A stretch of DNA of 30,966 nucleotides from Paramarasmius palmivorus. Its lineage: Eukaryota; Basidiomycota; Agaricomycetes; Agaricales; Marasmiaceae. The position numbers and the translations under genes were made by a program. The notes beneath the pieces are model-generated. The model saw only the letters and a program-made list of their open reading frames with translations, was not told the origin of the DNA and made no database searches. Shown piece by piece: positions 1-8,706 of the stretch; the first letter of the stretch is position 1; each line of letters begins with the position of its first letter. Location: assembly GCA_037176845.1 (NCBI GenBank), contig JAYKXP010000305.1, forward strand, positions 1 through 30,966, given 5' to 3'.

Positions 1-327
1 TATTGAATCATTGGGACGAGTGAATTCCCGATACTGCTAAGTATTGGGTTTCTACCGTCAGGTTTCAAAATCCGATTTCAGCCCAAATCCTTCTCGTCAC
101 CTGATCTATCACGTGTAGCCACGAGAGCAGCACTGCCTCTTATTTCTCTGATTTTCGTTTTTTTTTCCGTTACTTTTCCCTTTTTGTCCATTTTTATCTG
201 TTGCCCGTTCCATACGTGTTCCTTGTTAAAGTTTCAATCAAAACGCGTTTCGATTCCACGTTGACGGCCAACCCCTGTTTCGTTCTGCAAGCTTAAAAAA
301 CATCTCATTCCCTACTACGGATTAACT
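1..327. other. left flank, no gene seen
   Basis: No convincing open frame. The stretch is T-rich around 150-200 with poly-T runs and A-rich just before 300. It could serve as upstream sequence of the retropepsin-like fragment that starts at 328, but no TATA box or other defined element stands out. Confidence 0.4.
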
Positions 328-632
328 ATGGCTTCCATCGATGCCAGTGGCTCCCCTGCCAGTGTCATTTTCGATTCTTCCTTGACCACCAGTCTCGTAT
401 CAGCAATGGTCAACCCATCAAGCGTGATTTCGAAGTCGAGGTACCTACAGTCCATGGGCCCTCTCGTGTGCGGATGCGCGTCAATCCAGGCTCCTTGACT
501 GGGTATTTGCGCAGGTGTTTCCAGCCCCAACTCGTTTTGGGTATGGACTGGTTCCAAAACGCCGCCATTACTTTTCCTCTTCTGCAATCCTCTGACCTCT
601 CCATACCTTTGATAGGTTGGCAGTTCAATTGA
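328..632 (+). pseudogene. broken retropepsin-like (Ty3-type aspartyl protease) fragment
   Basis: An ATG at 328 opens a 56-residue frame (stop 496-498) containing D-A-S-G-S, which resembles the D-[ST]-G-[AS] active-site motif of retroviral-type aspartyl proteases. From about 393 the similarity appears to continue in a different frame (stop at 630-632), which contains LVLGMDWFQNAAITF. The LGMDW signature is what retrotransposon proteases carry near their C-terminal end. The two halves are out of frame with each other around 385-400, so the copy is broken. No reverse transcriptase, integrase or LTR is seen nearby, so this is an isolated relic of a gypsy-like element or of a domesticated protease. 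The call rests on two short motifs only. Confidence 0.45.
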
Positions 633-1440
633 TCCCGCGGTACTTCATCTACTCATTCATTGTAGGCGAAGAAGTCACCCGTTCTGCTCTCGTTGTAGCG
701 TTCCCCAGACACAATGTTGTGACTGTCCCCGACGCCTGTACATTTTAGTTTCGTTTCTGTGTGCTACGGTTGACCCTCGATTAGTAGACCATAGTATCTC
801 GACCTGTCAAATTTTCATATCCAACAGAAAGGCCCGGGTTGCATTCGACGCTCATTACCCGAACTTGAAGTCTCTTCTGCTTCGCTCGTTTTTTTCCGAC
901 TCACAGGCATGTATAGCTATTCGGTTTTCCACACACAGTGTGTCCGTATCTGACCAAAACGACACCCACAGACACCCCTCACTTTCACACTGGAAGACTC
1001 TTTTTCTCGTACCATCGACGCTATTTTTGGGCACGATTTATACGACATTTACGCTGCCTTTCGTGCAACTACACAGCTTACACTTTATACTTAGCAATGT
1101 TGGTGTTTGTGGTGAGCGTGAGAATTATTGTCTGGTGATCTTCCTGCGGACGAGCGGAAGGTTTTATATACAGCTTTGCGATAACGTATGCAGAATTCCC
1201 TGCGTACGGCAAGACGTTCAAGGTCGGGAGCTGCGAGGATCCGACAAAAATGGCTCGGGTCGATTGCAGTGAAGTACTGCCGCCTTGTAGGTGCGTTGTC
1301 ATCAGCGAAAACCGTAAAAGATTATATCTAGAAATTAGGGTGTATATTGCCCACTGCCTGTTAGCTATAGGTAGCAGAACAGTATACGAGTGATACGAGT
1401 GTGATATGATAGTGTATATTACATGTTATTATCGCACCAT
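633..1440. other. no assignable gene
   Basis: The longest plus-strand open frame (865-1272) starts at TTG and has no recognisable domain. Its composition looks like random translation. A shorter ATG frame at 938-1138 is equally featureless. Nothing else is supported here. Confidence 0.4.
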
Positions 1441-1445
1441 GACAA

Positions 1446-1592
1446 TATTACCCCATTATTACCTCCCATTACCGTAGTACAGTGTTATTACCCTGTCACC
1501 ACTGTGGTTATACCACCGTTATAGCGTGGGTGATAACAGGGTAGTGAGAGGGTTATAATCCTTCTTCTACGGTAACATAGGGTAATAAGGGT
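1446..1592. repeat. imperfect inverted repeat (hairpin / MITE-like)
   Basis: Arms of about 55-65 nt face each other. TATTACCC at 1446-1453 pairs with GGGTAATA at 1580-1587. TTACCGTAG at 1469-1477 pairs with CTACGGTAA at 1567-1575. TACCCTGTCACC at 1489-1500 pairs with GGTGATAACAGGGTA at 1529-1543, with small bulges. The tip holds a smaller inverted repeat, GTGGT-TAT-ACCAC (1504-1516). The arms are rich in ATTACC-type words. A related ATTACCC-rich stretch lies at about 2920-2980 and could be a decayed relative. No target-site duplication was established, so MITE is only one reading; a structured non-coding element is another. Confidence 0.5.
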
Positions 1593-1599
1593 CTAAATC

Positions 1600-3720
1600 C
1601 ATAGGACCATGATATATATTTTGGAATTCATCATAAAATCATGGTACCGTAGTCTTGAATTGTAATGCGTCTATATCAAGTAGCATAGAATGCATCACGT
1701 ACCTGCATTTGCTCCTCTATATTCCATATTAGGTTATTCTGAAATTGCGGAGTTTTTCTAGGCTACCCTACTGCCTCTGATGGATGATTGCTTGTCTACT
1801 GTATGAGTGATTAAGCTGTTGAGTAGGGATGGCCATAGTATATCATGTAAATTGGTGTTCGATGAAGTGGTGGATGTGTTTGCGCGCAAACGGAAGCGCG
1901 GGAAAGAATGTCTCGGCAACTGGTCGAATCGATGACATCACCTAAACTAGACGCGTCATCACAATGTCAACCAACGATTGTACCGCAACCTCGACGATAC
2001 CTACATACCTCGACAACTGGTGGTTCTGCAAGCCCTCTGCCCCTCTATTGAACCCCTGCGACCTACGCCCTGTACCCTATGCCCCGCGCCCTGCCCTCAA
2101 GTGGTCCGTGCGCAGGCAATTTTTTCATATAAAGGACGTCTCCAGATTCCTCCTCCCTCAACTCCCCTTTCTTCCCTTCCACTACCATCATCCCTTCCTC
2201 CTGGCCCTTGTCCTTCATTCAACTGCGCACGCTGGCTCTGTCTATGACATCTCACGGTATCTATCCTGTCTCTTTCTTACTTCTTTAGTTGACATGGGTT
2301 CTTCTCGCATCTCAGATCTTAGCGTGCAGGAGGAATGATGTTAACAAGTTTCTGGACTAAAGGTGCGTAACCGATTCTATTTCCCTACAGATACTGCTCT
2401 AAGCCTGTCATTCCAGATTTCCGTCACAATGAATATGCGACTTGACCTTATCATCAATTGTCGACCAGCGCTTCACCGAAATTGCTCGAACGCACAGTCT
2501 TTCGGCTCTTCCAATTTGCTTCAACGCCTATCCCACGGCTCAGTCGTCACCCAGTCATCGTCTCCTTGCATACCTTGATACGCTACTGAAACCCGGGATC
2601 ATACCATAACACGACATACGCATACACATTCAATGCTTGGAGGTATGTATGCTGTTGGTGTGAGACCGTTAGCGTGAATTCTAATATCCTCGTTCCCAGG
2701 TGCTGCATCAACATTCGACAGTGTCATCTTAGGATTTCAGGATTTCAAGGTTAGTTACTTCAAACGCCGCATAGCTTGGGAGTGGTATGCTATGTGTATA
2801 TATGCTCGCAACTTGTAGTAGATAGTGATTAATAGACTCGTTTTGTTATCTTTCAAAGAGTGGAATGTGCCGTGTGTCGTATATCTTATGCTTGAAGTTT
2901 AGGAACATACATTGATACTAGGTATTACCCTTACTACCCGCTACTACCCCCTTATAACCCTCACTACGCGCCATTACGCCTCCTCCCCGCCGCTTCCCTC
3001 GTTATTTGTCGTTTCCCTTGTTCCTCGCTGTTACGTTTGCTACCAGCTGTCTCATTCACTACTCGGACTAATCCCTAGTACGTGCTTTAATCTATGTTAC
3101 CCATAATATCGCTGACTACTCGATATATACAGTTCAACTCGAAATATACGCCAATACTGGTACTGCCGGGTGTTGGGGTTCAGAACACCCCAACTCCCTC
3201 TTATAACACGGGCTACAATCTTACATTACTGTTAAGGTACGTTCCATCTAGTTACATAGTATATAACACCTATATAACATCCTACAGTTTTTGCTGATGG
3301 TATCCTGTCCTAAGTCGCTCAAAATCTCATATTTTGTAGAAAAATTGATCCATTTGGTGGTCGCTTCGGGGATCGTCTGTATAACTTACCGTATGCATCG
3401 GGTGTAAGTCTCCTTTTCTCTCATGCCCCCGGGTTTCTCGCTATGGCTTTTTCAGGTAGCGGATAATCTTCCGGATGGACGGTTACAGCAACGATGAGAT
3501 GTGAAAATTGGTGTCGGCGTGGGCTTCTGTATTCAACGAAATTACGGTGGATGTTTTTGACAAGGGACTGTAGATATCCGCGATTCTGTACTTGTTTTTT
3601 ATTTTGCGTACATTGGAGAAATTAGTTGTAGATTGGCAGACTGGAATGGATTGTATTGGATTCGACACCGGACACTGCAGTGATTGAAGCAGTATCGGGC
3701 CGTGCCGCTCGCCGGCTGCG
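1600..3720. other. long gene-poor stretch with one promoter-like site
   Basis: No protein family is recognisable. An ATG frame at 1964-2338 (124 codons) is proline/leucine-rich, lies over a cytosine-rich low-complexity tract and looks non-coding. Around 2920-2980 there is an ATTACCC/CTACCC-rich tract similar in wording to the inverted repeat at 1446-1592. At about 3170-3195 GTTGGGG and CCCCAAC form a short hairpin. The remaining sequence shows nothing I can support. Confidence 0.35.
2128..2135 (+). promoter_or_regulatory. TATA-box-like element, uncertain
   Basis: TATAAAGG is followed by a pyrimidine-rich tract (about 2140-2200) of the kind seen around fungal transcription starts. Downstream an ATG (2245) and intron-like borders (GTATCT ... 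CTTTAG, ending near 2287) could form a tiny spliced frame of about 18 codons. No conserved product is evident, so this may be a non-coding transcript or chance. Confidence 0.2.
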
Positions 3721-3724
3721 TACC

Positions 3725-4865
3725 TTATGGGTTGGGTTCAAGGTTGTCGGCGCTTATCACGTCAAATTTTCCATCGAAGCTAAATCACGTGGCTCTTCTT
3801 TTCAACAGCCTTCACCGTCGCTCCCATTATCGCCCATTACTCTCTTTATATCCTTTCTGTGTGTAAGTCCCACAGTATGTGCCCTACCCACTACCTGATG
3901 TCTATGATCACAGACCCGGCTGCAATACCACATCTTCCAGATTCACGCATACGGAGGATGGTGCAACTTTGAGCTGATTTGGCTATCGCCCTCAGATATG
4001 GTATTGCAACGTTCGCTGGGGTTGCGGAATTTGGACAATGCGGTAGCTCCTGTTGAATCTCGAAGGTGCGTAGTCATCGATTTGGTCTTGAATATATGCT
4101 ATAGCTGTTATATAGGAGATATCTGGCTCGGCAACATGGTCCGTGAAGGCCCCGACTACAACTATCCGATTCCTGTACGCAACAAAATACAGACCTCTCC
4201 TTTTAACAAAGCGCACCCTCCAGAAATCTCTAGCATAGGATGCCTGTCCCGCAACAAGCAAAGACCTGGCCAGTACTGTACTCTCCGTCACAAAACCATT
4301 GAACATTGTCAAAACATTGCCCGACCGCCCTTGACGCCCTTCGACTGGCAGAGGTAACAGTCATTGAGCTTGATGCAGGCGAATCCACAGGTACGTACCC
4401 ATCTCCACGTCACTCTTTACTTTCTAACAATTTTGCCTTCCACACAGCGATATGCTCGTTTGATACCGCGTCAACACGAACTATGGTAGCCCTGACCGGT
4501 ATGGTGTTCACCTTGTACTATGATCGTTTTCTTCACCAAAACATACTCTAATACTTCCTTAGATCCTTCACCGTTAGTCTTGGACGCCCCCGAAGACATC
4601 TCACCATACAATCCTCGCCACATATCCTTTCGGCTTACCTCCCATCTGCACACCATTTCGAATCGCTACGACCTGCGGATGGACCGCTAGAGCAGCCCTG
4701 CACGTACAGCAATGGACTCCGGAAGTCTTACGGGTATACCTTGTATGGTCGGTGATGCTGGCCGCTTCATAGCTTCAAGCCTCGAGGGAACGGTATGTCA
4801 ACTTTGTTTATCGTTCGATTCAATGGTTGCTAATTGTGCTTTAGGCATCTCTGAGTCCAGTATGA
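3725..4865 (+). pseudogene. decayed gene 'X', copy 1 (family unknown)
   Basis: This block is related over its length to 13195-14138. Four intron-like segments can be read: 3863-3913, 4391-4447, 4499-4562 and 4793-4844. Three have positional counterparts of nearly the same length in copy 2 (51/51, 57/57 and 52/51 nt). Protein-like similarity survives in patches: PVRNK-Q, PPE, PTALDALRLAE, EDI...RH, TSHL..IS.RY and GDAGRFIA near the C-terminus, then a shared stop (TGA at 4863-4865). An in-frame TAG inside the penultimate exon, after RMDR (about 4688-4690), is present in both copies, and no single frame covers the whole gene. I recognise no family. The common TAG means either inherited decay or a missed splice. 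Confidence 0.45.
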
Positions 4866-5290
4866 GGACGGGAAAGAGCGTGTAAAGTGTATCGTGAGCG
4901 TAGATGACGGGTTGGGATGCCCGCAAAGGTGAGCATTTTCTTAGATACTTTGATAACGAGCATGTTTTGACGGCCATACCAGCACTCTCGTGAAGTGATA
5001 TTACCTCTAGCATGCAAACAATCATATGCGAGCTGACTTATATACCGATACTTTATCCTGTCCGTACCTCGTCAATACTTTGAAAACCCGAATACGATTT
5101 CTAGATTACGATACAGTATGAACTATGACAAGTATAGACGATAGATACATGCAAGCCGTCTATTTCATTCATTATGCATGCCAGATACAAATCCATCCCG
5201 TTCCTGCTCAGGGACATTAGCACAAGAATCTGAGTCAGAGATAGCACGTACATCGAGATACCTAGATGCCCTTCTTGACTTCTTACACGC
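3725..5290. repeat. repeat block X, copy 1
   Basis: The block matches 13195-14990 from the GCTTATCACG word near 3755 (13220 in copy 2) down to the shared AGTAGCACGTACAT / GATAGCACGTACAT region near 5245 (14830 in copy 2). Beyond the X pseudogene, another intron-like segment is retained (4929-4982, matching 14213-14265). This copy belongs to the truncated first unit of the tandem array; no NACHT gene is found upstream of it. Confidence 0.55.
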
Positions 5291-5299
5291 CTTCTTACG

Positions 5300-6740
5300 A
5301 TCCTCCCGTTTCCACAAGAAGTTCCGAGATAAAGCGCTCGACTTCCTGATGAGCGATAAAGTTCGCTTGGTACGGTCTCGCTCAGGGACCAGCGGAGATG
5401 ACGGGAAAGGATGTGCCAGGTGGTGCCGGGGAGAGTTCGCTGTTTAGTGTCTTAAGCGGAATCGAGTATGACCTGCAGTAGACTCGTTCGCCATGTTCTC
5501 CCGGTACATGTGGTCGTCTCCTGACGTGGCGACGGGAATGACATGATAGTGGGTGTAACGGCCTCGGCGTACGGTGGTTTTGAAGAGCTTGACTTTCCAG
5601 GTTCGGGTGAAGGCGTGTGGGTAAAGATGGCGTGTTCGAGGACAAATGATCCTCCTGTGCAGTTGTGTCAAATTCGCGAGATAATGGTCGAGTACCGGGA
5701 ACCTAAGAAGAGGGTAGATTTGATGTAGTATTGGTGGTGTAGAGAAGTCCATGGACCGTAGTCTATACGAGAGAAATGCTGGCCAAGCAAAAGGTCAGAA
5801 CCGGGAGTCACTGTAGAGAGTGAAAATGCAGAACACACCATGATGTCCAGTTCAGAAACACCATCCCATCACAAAGATACCTCTACGGTCCACCATTTAG
5901 AACTTGTCGTCTTGGCGCCACGGTAATGAGAACCCGAAACACAGTGTCTGTAGGTTGTAGGTTGGAGCGGATATTGCGAGCTAGAACGTCGAAAGTGTAG
6001 TTCATGAGAACTACATAGCGTTTGTCAATAGCAAGCTCAAGATGGCGCTAGAAGACGAAAGAATACTCACATCTCATTCAAGGCCCTTCGTGCTGGATAA
6101 CCGGCTTGTCCTTTGGTCGTCAAAAGGGCTTGTTCTTGCGTACGAAAACCGGGGATCGTTGTATCGGGTACCGCAGAAGAGGGGACGGGAGCTGAACTGT
6201 AGAGCTCAAAGATCAGATGGAGAAGTGTGGTTGTAGAACGAGGAGTGCGTACACGCGTGTGGTGTTACCATAGTCGACTTAGGTTGTACATGGGCGTGGA
6301 GTAATCCACGAGTGGTGATAAAAGACAGCGGTCGGTGTAGTTGCGGTAGGGAGCGAACAGGCGGAGCAACAGGAGATGATAGCGGCACGGTCTAAGATTG
6401 GCTTGGGTTGGATCGTTGTCGTGCGACCATGAAGGATGTAGTGGTGCGGAAGTCGGTTGTTGGTTGATTTCTGGTGCCTTTGAGACTAGATTTGTGCCGG
6501 CCGTGAAGTGGGGGAACCTTATTGGGTCATATCCTAGGCACTAGTGAGCGAGATAGCAAAGTAAGAGCAGACGTTACTTACCGGATACGTCGTCATCCCA
6601 GAAAAACTTTCAGCCATTGATCCGCGCTAAAAATCTCCAAATAAGCAGTTTACCGTTGCAAAATTCGCTTGGTAAAGTTTTTGAAGCATGGACCCTTTGC
6701 TGAGTGTGGATTTCGTTCGACCTTGCCGTTGGTGAAGAGT
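5300..6740. other. block Y of truncated first unit, no assignable gene
   Basis: The sequence is weakly related to the Y block of unit A: about 5530-5600 aligns with about 16370-16440, sharing a GGGTGTAACGGCCTCGGCG-like word. Several open frames of 60-100 codons on both strands are featureless and most lack ATG. In one minus-strand frame, a stretch around 5540-5600 reads similarly in both copies, but not enough to define a gene. I see no supported coding region. Confidence 0.35.
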
Positions 6741-7956
6741 TCCGATTTTGTTTGTTTCCGCCAAATACACCGAATTGGGGTTAGGGTCAAGAATCAAGAT
6801 GAGCCGCGAACGTTTCTGATCAATTTGACGCTTCTTTAATGCTCATCACTTCTTCTTTCAGCTCCCATCTTGCTCAACTATCCGATAGTCGGACCTCAAG
6901 AAGTCAAGGCCAAGTCGACTACTGACTCTATCTCCGACTGTATTTTCCATCTTGGACCAGATGCGGTCCTTAATCCTTGGTGTCCAACCCGCGGACATGT
7001 ACATCCAATATTGCCTGTTACCATCCCTTGGACCGTTCAGCATCGACAGTCTCTCAAGAATGACAAGGACACAGCGATAGAAGGGGGGCTTTATCTGACT
7101 GGTAGATATGCGAACGGATTTTGGGATATTTGGTGCGTCTGCATATGTCACGGTCTTCCATACTCTAATTTAACCGTTCATTTAGGTTCATTCTCAGTCG
7201 AGTACTCTAGAAGCCTGTCGCTATATATTACCGTTTTCCACGGAATGTCGAAATCATTATCCCTGTACTCGTGCTTCGTCTGCATCCAATACAACAATTT
7301 CCTTTACCTCCTCAATAACGGCCTCCCCTAAGACTCAGCTTTCCCGGACAGTCCATCAAACTACAACCCACGAAGCGAACATCACTCATAAATACTCGTT
7401 GGCATCCAATTGCTTTCCAAGTGTGAATAGTCGATCTATCAAGGCTCTGGCTTTCGACATACTCACGCCTTGCATCACGTATCCGGAAGGAGAAGCCCGA
7501 TAGTAACATCGGGGGGCTTCTCAGACCGTTCACTGGGAGTCGGAATCTATCGTTAGAGGGGGCATGGAAAGGGTATTAATGGTATCTTATAGGTACGTTT
7601 CTCGTGCTCCTTCCGTACAAAGAGGAATACTCACGCTGTCCTAGAAATCTTTCTTATCCACTATACGTGATCTCTTGTGCTTGCTAACATGGTTTTCATA
7701 CCGAACATAGTCCCGCTATTAAACAACTAATGAAGATGTCCGTCGACGAGTACAGTATGTTCTCCTGAACTATCGTCAGTAGATTGCGCTAAACATTTTG
7801 ACTCTAGTGTCTTGTCGAACCATAAGGGCTTCATGGGAAATGATACGAGTATGCCAGATAGGAAGAAAGAGCCGAAAAGGTATGTTCGCATGAGATCCGC
7901 CCCCGTCAAGCTGGTTAACGACCCCACAGGTCAATATCGCTACTATTAGCCTCACA
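6741..7956. other. unit-A head region, probable decayed exons
   Basis: The stretch aligns with 17276-18376 of unit B, except that about 6890-7110 is missing from B. Intron-like segments are conserved: 7593-7644 (52 nt; B 18036-18088, 53 nt) and 7880-7929 (50 nt; B 18308-18349, 42 nt). The latter may be a 5'-leader intron of the small secreted frame at 7957. Between them every frame carries stops in at least one copy. The region is either a decayed gene or an untranslated leader. No family is recognised. Confidence 0.35.
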
Positions 7957-8150
7957 ATGAAACTTCCATTCATCGCGGCTGCTGCGGCACCGCTATGTTT
8001 AGTACGTTTCATCGTGTTCCACTCATGTACACTATCTAATTTGACATCATGAAGGTCTGTGGTCCGTCAAACAACGACAAGTATCAAGGCGAGTGTGCGA
8101 TATCTAGACATAGTCGAGTACAAGCTACGCTCGTCGTTACCTTTTACTGA
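7957..8150 (+). CDS. possible tiny secreted protein (signal peptide), 2 exons
   Basis: Exons 7957-8001 and 8055-8150 are separated by a 53-nt GTACGT...AG intron and give 46 residues. The first exon encodes MKLPFIAAAAAPLCL, a lysine followed by a hydrophobic alanine-rich core, as in a secretory signal peptide. The short mature part starts near V-C-G-P and has two cysteines (residues 17 and 29) before a stop. The same start and signal-like exon is found at the equivalent place in unit B (18377). No family is recognised. The size is that of small secreted proteins or effectors, but also that of a first exon left over from a larger gene. The conserved intron at 7880-7929 may be its leader intron. 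Confidence 0.3.
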
Positions 8151-8658
8151 TCTAACAAGTGAGTTGCTTATGAACCTGCAATCAAATCATTCCTCGTCGT
8201 AAAGGCAGAACTGCAAAAGCCCGAGTTCTTGTGACACGAAGGCAAGTCGCGGTAATCAATGCCGGATCCTCATGCGGTATCCACCTTACGTTCTGACATG
8301 CTTCTCGACGCCCTGGCAGGTATTCGACGGAGATTGAGTGGATGATGTGACTTCTCGGGGAAGATCGTTGTACGTTTACATTTTGAACCGGAGGCTCTAC
8401 TGTCAAAATTCTCGATAAAACGCAGCTCTCTACGCTAAACGTTCGTTCTGCAAGACATTCATTTACCTGCGGCACAGGATTTCCGAAGCTGTAAGTACGG
8501 GACTAGATCCCATCACCTCGATCGTCAGAGAACATGGACCACAGATTTAATGGTAGCTACAACGTGGATACCGGATGTCAGCATGCTGGAAGTGTGTTCA
8601 TTGCAAAATATGGAATACAACGTTTTCGCGGTGTGTAAGAGCCACGCAGCGAGTAAAA

Positions 8659-8666
8659 CTATATAG
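8659..8666 (+). promoter_or_regulatory. TATA-like box of NACHT gene A
   Basis: CTATATAG lies 41-48 nt upstream of the ATG at 8707, followed by a CT-rich tract (8681-8703). The corresponding stretch in unit B (about 18990-19094) keeps the CT-rich leader but has no clear TATA word, so the two copies may differ in promoter type. Confidence 0.35.
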
Positions 8667-8706
8667 TCAGTCACGAGCTATTCCCTCATTCTCACCTCCA
8701 CCAGCA

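Noticed and set aside
865..1272. 135-codon plus-strand frame
   Set aside because: It starts with TTG, has no family-like pattern, and no intron or promoter signals support a fungal gene.
1964..2338. 124-codon ATG frame rich in proline and leucine
   Set aside because: It lies over a C-rich low-complexity tract with a TATA-like word in its middle; composition explains the open frame.
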